In this document: piece by piece, positions 1 through 11,265 of the stretch
Layout: every line of letters begins with the position of its first letter
How positions within the stretch are numbered: the stretch's first letter is position 1
Assembly: GCA_950022655.1 (NCBI GenBank)
Contig: OX465589.1
Location: 28,993,970 to 29,057,969, forward strand
Origin: Alentia gelatinosa
Taxonomy: Eukaryota; Annelida; Polychaeta; Phyllodocida; Polynoidae
Direction: 5' to 3'
Length of the DNA: 64,000 nt
Notes under the pieces: generated by a model
What the model saw: only the letters and a program-made list of their open reading frames with translations
The model's database searches: none
What the model was told of the DNA's origin: nothing
Made by a program: the position numbers and the translations under genes

Positions 1-238
1 CGATCTGCTCCCGAGCTGACCGTATCGTCAGTCTCTACCACTCCTGCGAATCGGACGCGTTCTGCTTGGCTCCGGATACCGGCAGAAGTGTGCGGATTCT
101 GCAGTAATATTATATCTGATAGGATCAGCTAAGGCGTTTTGTCTAGCGAACTCAGATAGTAGAAAGTGACTTGGATTGGGACTCTCCAAGGACACAACTT
201 CTGTAAAGGGCTTACATAGGAATCTTTCAAACTATTAA
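1..238. repeat. LTR-like repeat X, partial copy
   Basis: This stretch aligns collinearly and in the same orientation with 38,081-38,321, from CGATCTGCTCCCGAGC to CTATTAA. By eye there are about a dozen substitutions and one 3-base insertion (CAT) in the right copy. Similarity stops abruptly after CTATTAA in both. The copy starts at the window edge, so it may extend further left. The right-hand copy is the downstream part of the segment beginning at 37,684, so this is inferred to be the end of a repeat of the same family. No ORF is recognised in it. Confidence 0.7.
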
Positions 239-1734
239 CGTTCACATTTGAACGTCTTCACTTATTAACTTCACTTCTACTTCCCTCCAACTCTCTATTC
301 GGAAGGATCAGAGTTTATTAGTGAATTTAGGAATCTCGTGAGTTCACTTCGGACATTCACTTAGACTGGTGAGTTAATGCTGCAAATACCTTGCATTACT
401 TTGAGTTACTGTTAGTACGGTTCATTCTCTTTTGTCAAACTTTGAGTATGAGTGCTTACACTCTGTGACAAGACTTCGGACATTGCTTAAGAAGAACTCG
501 AACTTTGAATTATTGTAATCACCACTGATTACGTGGTTCATTTCCGACACCTCGTTAAGTCTAACTGTGTTGAGACTTTGGTGTCCGACTCTTACATTGT
601 CTACCAACATCACGTTGCTCATGAACTGACATATTTATACTGAACCACTGATATGCTATTCTTATCTATGCCTTTGTAGTACTTCTACTGTGAAACGTTT
701 GCCTTGATTAAAAGAATATCAAACATACATTCATCTCGTCCTCATCCATGATAGTAAAGACATGAAACTAATAGTATCTAGAGTTTACTTAATATCGACA
801 TTAGATCTTTTACACCTTAATTAAAGGTCTCATTAGGTGACCTCGTTGTGCGCAAGGGGTACAGAGTCTGGTAGCCTTGCGCACACACATAGCCTTTAGA
901 GTTGCTCTTACCTTCCCCACAATGTTACATAATTAAATAGAAATATGGTTATAATAATTATCTAATAACTTAACTCAATATGAACAATTAAGAAAACGTA
1001 TGATTACTCAGGAATAACGTGACTTACGGAGTTAGGCGTAGTTTCCATCTCTGTCACGGAACCACATATAATAGAATGATTTATGAATTATGGATGAACG
1101 TAACTAATTAACCAATGAGTTACGGGCATTTGTTGGTCCATACCTCCGAGTCATAGGAGGTGAATCTACGTCCATTTTACCTACGTTCACCGCTAGGTGT
1201 CGACACCATCTTTACAACTTAACTAAGAAAATCCGTACTTCATCTCATGGCCACAACGTGCCGTAATCAACACGTGAGATGTTTCAGTAGTTTCCCAACG
1301 TGGCCACTAGATGGCACAAGGGTTTTAATAAAGTCAACTAAGCTAAGAAAGCCTTACGCTAGACGTCACTACGCACTCACGTAGGACTTCTAAACGTATA
1401 CGTACAGACTTGCTACTAGTCCTCCTCCTCTTATGTATTAAGGTAATTATAATAGTAATTAACCCGACAGCTACCAGAACACCTGATATCAATACTCAAT
1501 ACTAACACTCAATGGTAACACACAATACTGATACTCAATAATAACACTTCAAACACCAATACTTAATAATAACACTTGATATCAAATACAAACACTTGAT
1601 ATCATAGTTTCTTCTTCTTGATACTTATACATCAAACCATACATATATTAGTGATACGTCATCTTTCAATACTTATACGTATACAACACTTTATTTACAT
1701 CTTATTTTCAATATTTAATAAAAAAGTCTTATAC
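239..1734. other. AT-rich DNA without recognised gene
   Basis: No convincing coding region is seen on either strand. 1,490-1,620 is a low-complexity run built from short variants of CAATACTCAATAATAACACT and TTGATATCA. A small hairpin, ACCTCC with GGAGGT separated by 8 bases, lies near 1,142-1,161. The stretch lies between two family-X fragments and may be LTR-retrotransposon debris, but no domain supports that. Confidence 0.4.
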
Positions 1735-1792
1735 CTTTTAATAAACTTTCATCTTAAAACATCAATACTTTGTGCTTAACTTGGTTACAGCA
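1735..1792 (-). repeat. Family-X repeat start, truncating Gypsy A
   Basis: Read on the minus strand this begins TGTGCTGTAACCAAGTTAA. It matches 37,684-37,744 on the plus strand almost base for base, up to TTATTAAAAGGTAT, after which the two diverge. In both places the segment abuts the pol region of a minus-strand Gypsy element. It could be the start of an LTR (TG...), but the 5' LTR of Gypsy A (7,790-8,331) starts with a different sequence, so it is not simply that element's 3' LTR. Confidence 0.6.
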
Positions 1793-2188
1793 CACTGTTG
1801 ACGGGGGTTTGACACCCGACTTCCCGGCTCTTTGAACCCGGGACCTCTCTGGTACCCCAGTCGGACCCGTGGTCAGTGACACATCCCGCGTTGTAGCAGG
1901 GTGTGAAACTTCAAAGCCGGAACTTTCGCGCTTCCCTTCCCATAGTCGTAAACGAGCTACATGGGATTTGTAACGCCTTCTTGACCATTCATCCTCTATC
2001 ACTACCGTCATTTCTGACAATATTTGAACAATTCTGAATGGTCCGTCCCAGTTAGGAGCGAGTTTTACATTTACCAACGGAGTGTGGTATCGCACAACCC
2101 GGTCTCCTACTCGGAACTTACGTGGTTTAAGATTGACATCATGGCCAGTCTTTTGCCACTCAGCAGCTTTTGTCAGGTTCCGTCTCAC
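1754..2188 (-). pseudogene. Gypsy A integrase C-terminal fragment
   Basis: A 144-residue frame continues the integrase in a different phase from the main pol ORF. The motif PNWDGPFRIV followed by VVIEDE is the SH3-like C-terminal domain typical of Gypsy integrases, which binds DNA. The frame is separated from the pol ORF ending at 2,225 by a frameshift. Its last residues read into the family-X segment, so the natural C-terminus may be lost. Assignment to the same element as the upstream pol is by position and motif. Confidence 0.75.
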
Positions 2189-2224
2189 GAGGTAATATCC
2201 CTCTACAAAACGTTCCCTGAGCTT

Positions 2225-4528
2225 TTAGACAAAACCTATGGGACAAGGATTATCCGTAGACATTCCGGGAACCCCATAGACTATGTCAGCGGGCATTACT
2301 ATTTCCTCGCCAAAGACGAGTAAATTAGGTGAACACCCCGTGCTTGAATGAATGGTCCCATTGTAAGCATGAGCTATAAATGGTGCCAATTCATCCCAAT
2401 TTTTCCGGTTTTCATCTACCAGGGTCCGAAGACACTGGATCAATGTCCGGTTGAATCTTTCTACCATACCATCTGATTGTGGACGATATGGATTAGTATG
2501 CGTCTTTTTGATCTCGAGTATCCTACACATTTCTTTCCAGATCTGGGATTCAAATTCCCGTCCCTGGTCGGAATGTAGTACGCTCGGAGTTCCAAAAGGC
2601 AGCATCCAGTTTTTCACTAAAGCTTCCGCACAAGTGGCAGCTTTGTGATTCTTCATGGGATAGATCTGCATATATTTTGTGTAGTAATCCATCACCACCA
2701 TCATACAGATATTTCCTTCCTCAAACTCGTCGATACCAGATATGATATCTAGAGCGATTCTGGCAAACCTGACACCAAACAGTTCCTGTTGTAACGGCAT
2801 CTTTCTGAGTCCTACCCCGGGTTTGACTTTGCTACATATGGAACATCCAGATACCCATCTTCGAATATCTGCACCCATTCCAGGCCAGTAGTAACGACGC
2901 CTTATTCTGGCTACCGTCCTTTTCCGTCCTAGATGCGCTGCACTCCTATGTTCGTGACATAGAGTCATTAGTCCGGATCGTAATTCTCGAGGGACCACTA
3001 GTTGTAGAGCAAGTTTAAGTGGTTGCAATGTGGTTCTCCATCGATATAATACTCCATCTCGGACTTCTAGCTCTTTCCATTGACCACATAGATTCCGAAA
3101 TTCTCGGTTTTCAGGCGAGATCTCGGGTCCTGTAGGTCTGTGGAGTCCATTAGCTATCAGTTTAGTTAACCGGAACAAATCTGGGTCAGCCTGTTGACTT
3201 TCCTTAATTTGTCCTAGTGTCCACTGATAGTTTAGTGGCGGCTTCACTTTCTGGGAAAGTAGAGTAGCTATTACTGCTCTATGCTCGCCACAATCCCGGC
3301 AATCTGGTCGTCCACATTTCCGCACTGGTCTCTTTGAGAGACAATCCGCATTAATGTGTGACTTTCCAGCCCGGTGCTCAATCTGGCAGTTAGTCAACCC
3401 GAATTCGGAAAGAGCTGCCAGCCATCTTCCAATCATTCCCTCGGCATCTTTAAAGTTAAAGAGCCATTTTAGAGAAGAATGGTCGGTACGCAAGATAAAA
3501 TCTCCACCTGCTAGGAAGTGCCGATATTTTCTCACATACACCATAACCGCTAAGAGTTTCCGCTTAGTGGTACAGTAGTTCCGCTGGCTTTTACTTAAGC
3601 TGTTGCTGGCAAAAGCTATTGGAACCTCCACACCATTCTGAATCTGAGACAAGGCCGCTCCAATACTCTCATTACTAGCGTCAGTATCAAGAATGAACCG
3701 ACCCTGGGGCAGAGGGTACTTCAACACGGGAGTCTCCGTAAATTTTCTTTTAAGTCCCAGAAAAGCATGTTCAGCTTCCGGAGTCCACTGGATCTCTTTT
3801 GGCTTCCCTGGCTTATCTAGTACCACATACTGTTGCATGGGATGTGCAATTTCAGAAAAACCCGGAATAAAGTCGCGGTAGTACGAACAAAATCCTAGGA
3901 AAGACCTTATGTCTTTTATATTCTGGGGGCGCAGCCAACTAGCTACTACCTCCAACTTGGAAGGATCTGCCCGGATTCCATTTCCAGAAACTATCCGTCC
4001 CAAGTATTCCACAGATCTGCGAAACAGTTTGCATTTCTGTGGTTTGAGCTTCAACCCATAAGATTTAATCCGCTCAAATACCTCTCTCAGGTTTTCTAGA
4101 CATTCAACATAATTCTTTCCTAAGATGATTATGTCATCCAGATAAACCAAACACCTTTTCCACTGTAAGCCACGCAACATCTGATCCATCATGGATTCAA
4201 AAGTCGCTGGAGCATTACAGAGGCCAAATGGCATTACGGTAAACTCGTAAAGCCCTTGATGAGTGGTGAACGCCGTTTTAGGTTGATCGCCACTGTTCAT
4301 CTTTATCTGCCAATATCCAGATTGGAGATCCAGAGTACAAAACCACTGGTTTCCTCCTAGAGAGTCGAGACTCTCATCGATCCGGGTTATTGGATAGGCA
4401 TTTTTCTTGGTGATACTATTCAATTTTCTGTAGTCAATACAGAATTGGCAAGTACCATCCTTCTTAGTAACCATTACCACAGGGCTAGCCCAAGGACTTG
4501 CACTGGGGATAATTACTTTCTGGCTCAT
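2225..4528 (-). pseudogene. Gypsy A pol: RT, RNase H, integrase
   Basis: A 767-residue open frame. Reverse transcriptase motifs include CIDYRKLN near residue 30, LDLQSGYWQI near 70, MPFGLCNAPATF near 100 and the catalytic YLDD near 128. RNase H follows with ILDTDAS and RTDHSSLKWL. A linker with a Cys/His cluster (CGRPDCRDCGEH) leads to an H-H-C-C integrase finger ending CSICSK. The integrase core contains ALDIISG, HSDQGREFE and the E of DGMVERFNRTL (D,D,E). The N-terminal start of RT lies beyond a frameshift near 4,560, where a run coding EALEEEVEKIM is still readable. The chosen Met is therefore internal and the gene is not functional as it stands. Confidence 0.9.
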
Positions 4529-5236
4529 AATTTTTTCTACTTCCTCTTCTAAAGCTTCCCTGTTTTACCGATGGTAGCCGTCGATAAGGAAGACGGAAAG
4601 GTTGATGTCCCTCGGTGTTAATCGTGTGTTCTACTCGATCTGTTCTTCCCAGAGGATCTCCGGGTCAAGCAAAGATTGACTCCATTTTCTTTAGAAGCAT
4701 TCTTAGTTCATGTCATTCCCCACTGTTTAGTGTGTCTGTCGTCTGAACTAAGGTTTCTAGAGTTTCATGCAACTGACTCGGAACTGGAATGTATCCTGTT
4801 CCTGTATCAGTAGCACTAACTCGTACTTCTACATAATCAGTTCCTTCGAAGTCCAGTTCTCCCGGTTCGGATTTTTCATCTTCCCCGTTTATTTTGGAAA
4901 CTGGAACAGGTGTGATTCCCTGTGGACCGGAGTCTACTAGGCCATCTACATGAGCTAGGGTTGCCCAGCCCAATCACCTTTCTTCAATTTAATCAACCCG
5001 GAGGTGTGATTACTTATAGGAATTGATCCTTCTCTAGCACTTCCGATCAAAGTATCCCAGGCCTGTATTCCTTTGTGAGAAAACAGTTCCGGGTTTGGCT
5101 TGGAGAGTGCATCTCCACGTGGTAAATCTCCTTCCCCAGCTATCAGGACATTAACCATCTGCTGAGGTGGGATGCCCACATCTTGTCGAACAGAGATCAA
5201 AGAAGAAATCTGTCGACAACTACATAGCACTTCCAT
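4529..5236 (-). pseudogene. Gypsy A pol, protease to RT linker, frameshifted
   Basis: Two short minus-strand frames (4,955-5,236 and 4,713-4,973) lie between the protease and the RT. They overlap in different phases and are acidic and polar, and they sit where Gypsy pol normally has the protease-RT linker. A third readable stretch at about 4,560-4,660 resembles the start of the RT domain. No catalytic motif is present in these pieces. They are taken as fragments of one polyprotein broken by small indels. Confidence 0.6.
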
Positions 5237-5566
5237 TTACTCAGGAAATTTGAGTCGGAGAGTGCCATCTTGTAGATCCACAGAGCCTCCATAGATGGTG
5301 AGAAAATCTACGCCTAATATTCCACTCTCTTCAATATCACTGAGTATGGGACCCCATACAAATTCAGTGTTACCTATCGAGACTGGAATGATCACACTAC
5401 CATAACATCTCATGTGAGTGCCATTAGCAGCTTTTGCCGAAGCTCCAGGAACATGACATTCCTGTGCGAATCCAAGAGACTGATAGAGTCCATTGTTCAA
5501 CACAGAGCAACTAGCGCCAGTATCTAATAAAAGATCTATCTTTCTTCCCTGAATTCTAGCCGGCAC
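5237..5566 (-). pseudogene. Gypsy A retropepsin protease fragment
   Basis: This 109-residue frame has the retroviral aspartic protease signature DTGASCSVL near residue 16 and the flap-distal ILGVDFL near residue 86, with correct spacing for a retropepsin of about 100 residues. Such proteases act as dimers to cleave Gag-Pol. It lies between Gag (upstream, to the right) and RT. It is separated from Gag by a short stretch (5,567-5,823) with stops in this frame. Confidence 0.85.
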
Positions 5567-5823
5567 ATACCAACGTCACCCACCTAAGGGAGACAGTTGT
5601 CGTATAAACCCTGAGATCCCATCTAAGGTTCCAAGATCCCATCCGCGTTGACAAAGCCATTGCAGACAGGGGTGCCCGGATGAAAGATACTTACTACAGA
5701 TCGTTGCGACTGTACTTCGTATCTTTCCCTTTTCTTGTAAGTGGGGAATACATCCCTTCTTATTGATCTCACAGGTTTGTGTATCCTGGCACATCTCTTC
5801 CTGGACCGCAGTGTTGCCACTCG

Positions 5824-7510
5824 CTACAGTCCTTCTTTGTTTTCCGGTTCACTTCTAGAGGCAACCGTCAACGCAGGCAGACTACGAGGTGTTTCCACTG
5901 TAGTAACGTTCCGGGCTTCTGGACAATCTGGAGAGATATGTCTCATTTTGTTGCGGCGCCAACAACGTCGAACATCCAGCTGGTTTTTCTCCACCTGATT
6001 CAGTCTTTCGTTGATTTTGGCCAACAACTTCATTACCTCAGAAGGATTTCCTTCTGGTTCAGTGGTTTTAGGTTTTGCCTCTGCCACAGAAGGTACATCA
6101 CTGTTCCTTCCAAAGCTAGGGGTTCGACCTCTCCCACGTCCCCGTATATTGAAACCTCCCCTTCCAAGTACCATCGAGCGGACATTAGAGAGTATATCCT
6201 CTATTTCCGCTTCCTGACACTCGTAGGTATCTTCTTCTTCTACTTGTGACCAAGTAGAACCTACTACGTTAACCCGGGGAGTTTTTCCTGGATTAGCATA
6301 CTTTCCGAATAGTATACACCGCTGTTCATAGGCGTCCACTATTCGCAACACCTGCATGAAGTTCCTACCGGGCTCCCATTTAGAGATGACTTCCGCTCTC
6401 ACGTCATCATCTCGAAGTCCTTTCACAAACTGAGTTTGCAGATCTTCATGTAATGCGGGAGAATCCAATCCCGTTCCCGGGTAAACTTCCAGCAACATTT
6501 GTTGTAAAGCTAGCCCATAGGCCCAAGTTGTCTCCTCTCTACCCTGGATCCTCTTTAGAAAAGTGGATCTGGGGTTCAGCGTTACCAGCTGACCACAATA
6601 ATAAGAGGCTACCTCCACTAACTCATCCCATTCCGTACCACCGGAACGGCGAAAAGCGCGAAGTGCAGCTTCTCCGGGTCCATCTCGTAGCGCTCTCTTG
6701 AGGTATGGCAATGCATCGACTTTATTCCAGCCATTACATTGTATATCCTCACAAAATCCTGCAAACCAGTGTTCCCACTCCATTCCTTTTCCATAAGGTT
6801 TTGGAATGACAGCGTTCCTTCTGGCTGCGTTCTCTGGACGCATAATCGGAACCTTGTCGGCTCTTGCCATTGACAAGTTGAAGATCCGGTCTTGCTCCCT
6901 TATTTGGTTGAAAGAGTTGAACCCTAGTTCGGCTATAGCTTTACTAGTGTGTTCAGAACTCAGAGAACCCATTCTTGACTCGGAAGGTTGCCGGAAACTA
7001 ACCAAAGGAGTCTTCACACCCTTTGTTCCAGGTATAAATCTGTTAGGGGTCTTTTCAAGATCTTCCACCTTCCCTGGAGGGGAGTATAGATGATCTCTTA
7101 CATTACTCCAGCCAGCTTGTGACATAGGCATCCTTCGGGATGATTCTGTCTCTGCTAGTCGAGCCTGGTCTTTCATGTGGTGTACATGTTGGTCCAATTG
7201 CTCGATTCTTTCTAGAGTCTCTATCTCGCGAACCGAAAGTTCTTCCAAGTTATGGTGCCGTTTGGCTACCTCCTCGGCGATCTCTCGATTTCGAGCTTCT
7301 AGTTCCCGGCACATATCTCGGGCCTCCCTTTTCCGATCAAACTCGGCTAAGAGTTCTGGTCCAAGGAAGCCTTCGGGAACCTCATCGGAAGGTGCCTGAA
7401 AGGTATCTTCCGACCTATTCCCGGGAGTACTAGACTCTCCAGGACTATCTGTCTGAGACCCAATTTTACTGAGTCCCTCCAGATCCCTCGTGGGGCCATG
7501 TCGGCTGTCG
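5824..7510 (-). pseudogene. Gypsy A Gag
   Basis: The frame from 7,314 gives 496 residues, but the same phase stays open upstream to about 7,510, so the listed Met is probably internal. The N-terminal third is charged and helical (coiled-coil-like, rich in E, R and L). The middle has a Gag capsid-like stretch (WEHWFAGFCEDIQCNGW, later FVKGLRDDDVRAEV). The C-terminal zinc knuckle is degenerate: CWRRNKMRHISPDC keeps the outer C, H and C but has lost the second Cys. It packages element RNA in a virus-like particle when intact. Confidence 0.75.
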
Positions 7511-7775
7511 GCTGTCGGCTGCCGGACTGAAATTCTTCAGGACCGTCGAACTCAAATTCTGTGCAGCGGTTCTCTTCCGAGATTTCTCCTTACCGGACTT
7601 CTGGGTTTCACCCCCTCCCTACGGTTTTGGCGACTTTCCGTCATTCCGGGCCGGAAGAGTTGGTTGAGAAGTTACCTCCCCATCCTCACTCTCCTGCTCA
7701 GCCTGGGATCTGGTTTTTATTCCAGATCCGTGCATTTACCGAGAATCCCGGGTTGTGCAAGCAACCTAGGATCCT

Positions 7776-7789
7776 GGTCACGGCACCAA
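7776..7789 (-). promoter_or_regulatory. Gypsy A primer binding site
   Basis: Read on the minus strand, TTGGTGCCGTGACC begins directly after the CA end of the 5' LTR. A TGG at this position is what a tRNA 3' end (CCA) pairs with to prime minus-strand DNA synthesis. Placement is exact relative to the LTR border. The tRNA species is not identified. Confidence 0.65.
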
Positions 7790-8331
7790 TGTGGTGGTCA
7801 CCGCCTGTCTAGCAGGTTGGATGACCCCAATCCGGAATGCTAGTTCCAGGCAGGATCCCACCCTACGCGTTCCACGTAGGTTGGTTCGGTTTTCGGTTAG
7901 TTTGCACAGACCTAGTCACACATAACACAACAACGTCTTTTAATAAACAGAGATGTTTATTATTCACTACTTCCCGGAAAGATCTGGAAGATCTTTCCCA
8001 CAAGTACAGTACCCCAGCACGTAGGTGCCAGGTAACGCTGGAGAGGCTAATCTGAAAGACTCGCCTAACCACCAGGAAGGTTACAAGAACCCGCCTGCAA
8101 AGTGAGGGCCCAAGGGTCTGTTCCGTAGAAGAGACGTGCGAGGACAGCCTGTCGACCTACTGTGAACGCTGAGTATATATACCCAGCGTTACGTAATCCT
8201 GGCCTCCGCCGTGCCACTCTCGTGTGCGACGAGTTGTTGTGTAGGAGTTGTTGTGTAATTGTGTGGTTGAGAAATAAAGCAGAACATATCTGGAACCTGT
8301 CGTGACGAGTACTGTTTTTGGGGCTGTTACA
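7790..8331 (-). repeat. Gypsy A 5' LTR (542 bp)
   Basis: On the minus strand the segment starts TGTAACAGCCCC and ends CCACA, giving the canonical TG...CA borders, and is followed at once by a primer binding site. It carries a TATA box (GGGTATATATACTC, about 8,170-8,186) and a downstream AATAAA (about 7,945), as expected for an LTR with U3, R and U5. The matching 3' LTR is absent from the window. Confidence 0.7.
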
Positions 8332-9129
8332 ACCGCATTTCGATGCGATCATTTTTAAGGAAGTTGGAATATATATAAGAATCCCCATAGGCCCAGTATT
8401 GTCTATAGTAACTCTATGGAAAGTCGCTAAGTGCGCTTACTTGGGCCCTAACTCGGTATAACATGGGTTTCTATGGCAGCTATGCGAAATAATGGCTCTA
8501 GGGCTCTGAAATTTTTTCTGGGGGCTCCTAAAAATCAGATTTTGATACGCATTTTCCGAAGCTATATGTTGCTTAATTTGCCCAATAATCGCTTAGTAAG
8601 CCTTGGTTAACACTTCTTGACAACTATAATGATGATAAGTCTGGGTGATTGCCTGATGTTTGTGGGCCTCCCTGATGATTGCTTGGTCATCTGGAGTAAT
8701 CTTGAAGTAATTTTCATTATAGTTAGTAGTATTGGCTATTTTAGGAGTATGGTGTATTTAGAGCAGTATTTTGTACAGCCTGTTTCGTGCTTCTAAATGA
8801 CGTTGGTGTAACTTTTGTCAATTTCGACCTCAGGATTCCGAAAATCGCACTCTCAGATCGCTCCGACGATTGCAAGTGCCTCAAAATCGTGTTTGAAAAG
8901 TGAAATTTTGTATTTTGACTATGATCGTAATTTTTATGAATATCCGTGGAGATTGGCATTGCGTATCACCGCTTTGTTTGATTCCCTGCACATGTTTTTA
9001 TGGCGGGAAAACCCTGAGTGGTGTGAACTACTTTATTCTCTATCTCCCGACCTGTAATTTGTTCTGGAACTGTATAAAATGGATTGCGTCCGCCGTTCTA
9101 GGGTCTATTTTCTGGAGGTAAACTTAATT
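8332..9129. other. No recognised gene
   Basis: Short frames of 70-80 residues on both strands show no domain and overlap each other. No clear repeat or terminal inverted structure is seen. It lies between the 5' LTR of Gypsy A and the presumed 3' LTR of Gypsy B. Confidence 0.4.
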
Positions 9130-9472
9130 CAATTTATTACTTAAATCACTATTTTATTTAATAATCTAACTAACTAAATTTTCTAATTGAATTGTAAACT
9201 CCAGGTATATTGAAGGTATGTAATCCCTACTCAGAGAATAAGGTCCACTCCGGATGACTGCTTGGTTCAAACCGTTTATTCATCTCACCCCGTGCCCTCT
9301 CCCCTGCATCCTTCTCCAGATCTTCTGGTAACCATGGTAACCCCGGTTTCACCTTCCACACTGTTTCCACTCATGTTTATATATAGACATGCATCATCCT
9401 ACATTAACATATTAGAGATGCCTACGAACATCATACATATAATTCAAATTATCATATTATCTTTACACATAG
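9130..9472 (-). repeat. Candidate 3' LTR of Gypsy B
   Basis: Just downstream of env on the minus strand, a purine-rich tract (GTGGGAAGGGG, about 9,472-9,482) is followed by a TATA-like CTATATATAAAC (about 9,370-9,381) and an AATAAA (about 9,272-9,277). That order fits polypurine tract, U3 promoter and polyadenylation site. The left border is uncertain and no second LTR copy is available for comparison. Confidence 0.4.
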
Positions 9473-9780
9473 GCCCCTTCCCACAAGTTTCAAGAATGTG
9501 AAACAAGATATAAAAACAGTCATACATAAATAATAACATACATTAACACACTACTACGTGAATACAGTCTACCCTCGAAATGTCGATCGGCGTCATGATA
9601 CTATCCGATGGCAGTACAATCTCCTCTAACAAACACATAAATGGTAAAACAGCAGTAAACATTAAAATATCCGAATGTATATATCTAAACCGATAAGTGT
9701 AAGGGGCCCTCACGTAATACATTAATAGTACTCTAATCTTGGATACTAACACTTAACGCGCCATTAGAACATGAATGCCA

Positions 9781-10353
9781 TTACTTGTTTGTTTTTGCCA
9801 ATTTTGTCTCGGCTTTAGGTTCTTGTTTTGGGTCGGGCCTTGGAATAGCAATAGCCCTCATCTTGGACGTCACAGATGGGACCCCTCCAGTCGGTGGTTT
9901 TGTTGGGCTAGATGGGCCTCCAACTTGATTAGATATAAAAACTTGAGTTGGACCTTTTTCGTCTCCCTCATTACCCGAAATCCCGCCTGGATGATTGAAT
10001 TTAATGTAACCCTTTTTGTACAAGTACCAAATAGCGCTGGCCGTCCCCATAGCCAATAGGAGTGCCATCAGAGCCAGACCACCTCCTGAAAACAACAAAC
10101 CATCCCTGGGCACCCACATAGGTTCTTCCAACAGTGAATCAATATCAATAAAAGGCACCGTCATCCTATCCTTGAATTGCATGGAATCGATAAGGATGGG
10201 GTTCAATTTCTCTGGCCATGAAACATTTAATTCGGGTAGTACCATGATGTCTTCAAATTCAACATCGAAAGATTTTTCCCCCATTTGTATCCCCTCAATC
10301 CTCCAATTGTTTGTCTCAAGAGTACATTGTGGCAATACGGAATACATGCTCAC
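9781..10353 (-). pseudogene. Gypsy B envelope C-terminal part (transmembrane and tail)
   Basis: A frame of 190 residues. The hydrophobic segment GGLALMALLLAMGTASAIW near residues 92-110 is a single transmembrane helix, followed by a basic, proline-rich cytoplasmic tail of about 80 residues ending in lysines. It is in a different phase from the neighbouring env frame (10,370-10,954), so a frameshift lies near 10,360-10,380. Position, topology and neighbour support the stem, anchor and tail of an errantivirus-type fusion glycoprotein. Confidence 0.7.
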
Positions 10354-10369
10354 GCCTTTGTGGTTAATC

Positions 10370-10986
10370 TTACGGGGAACCTTGACACAGCATCATCATT
10401 ATACAAGATTCTCTAGATACAACTATGACATTAGACATGTCGTAATACATACGTACAGCAACCAGTTTGTCAGCCCCTGAACGAGATACTGTAATGTTAC
10501 AGAACGATGGGTCCGCTCTAGTAATAATACCAGCCTCACAACGGGCCGGTTTATGTAATACTCCCGGGTTGCACAACGATGGGAACCTTCCAACACACAT
10601 ATTACCCTCAAGTACAAACGAGTTCTTAGAGTCAGATGAGATAGCCACTTCTATGTGTCCTTGAAACTCCCTATCATAGTTCTTGTTCATTGGTACTGCG
10701 AAGTACTGTAACTTGTAATTCAAGAATATCTCCTGTGACACCGTGGGAACCGACACCTTGTATGATAATAGACCACCATGTTCGTTGTCATTCCAGATTG
10801 GATTGATATTCAGATTGCGATAGTACCAGTGTTCCGATAAAGTTTCCAAGCCATGTGCTCTCATAACGGCCAGTGTCTGTTTCAGATCTCCCACCGGCAG
10901 CATGTCTCTGTCTAGGTGTCCTCCTTCCAAAGACAAATATTGTTGGTGGAACACCTCCGCTTTTCTTACAAAATCATGCGAGATGG
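10370..10986 (-). pseudogene. Gypsy B envelope ectodomain fragment
   Basis: The listed Met at 10,954 is internal: the phase is open upstream to the LINE-1 poly(A) junction at 10,987. The sequence is rich in Cys and has the look of the lower ectodomain of an F-like envelope (GDLKQTLAVMRAHGLETL near residue 22; several Cys in the second half). It is directly followed by the transmembrane frame. It is separated from the N-terminal env part (17,958-18,659) by the LINE-1 insertion. Confidence 0.7.
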
Positions 10987-11265
10987 CTTTTTTTATTTAT
11001 TTTTTTTTATTCAGGTAAACATAACAACATTCCCCCAATAGGGCGTTTTTACATGTCGTCTGTGAAAAGGATAACATTATACAGCACATTACACTGTCAT
11101 AGTCAGTGAAAAGTAAGTAGTAGTAGAAGTGAGTGACACAAAACAGGACAATACTAGATAACAACTTTACAAATAGAAGAGAGACATATAGTATGTACAA
11201 TATACCGGCCAAGGGTTCGTCAAAAAAATAATAATAATAAGTGAAATTAGATTATTTTTGCTATG

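Larger units (their letters stand above)
1793..8331 (-). mobile_element. Ty3/Gypsy retrotransposon A, decayed
   Basis: On the minus strand the order is 5' LTR, primer binding site, Gag, retropepsin, reverse transcriptase, RNase H, integrase zinc finger, integrase core, integrase C-terminus. That order (integrase after RNase H) is Ty3/Gypsy rather than Ty1/Copia. Several frameshifts split pol: near 4,560, between 4,713 and 5,236, and near 2,200. A 3' LTR matching the 5' LTR is not found; the element ends at a family-X junction at 1,792. No envelope gene is present. It is a dead copy. Confidence 0.85.

Noticed and set aside
1735..1792. This segment as the 3' LTR of Gypsy A
   Set aside because: The 5' LTR of Gypsy A starts TGTAACAGCCCC, while this starts TGTGCTGTAACC and shows no further similarity; no polypurine tract precedes it.
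5741..7843. Plus-strand ORFs opposite Gypsy A gag and pol (for example 5,779-6,249 and 7,490-7,843)
   Set aside because: Antisense shadows of the minus-strand retrotransposon, with no recognisable domains.
8741..9121. Overlapping 70-80 aa ORFs between the two Gypsy elements
   Set aside because: Several overlap on both strands, none has a motif, and length is in the range expected by chance.
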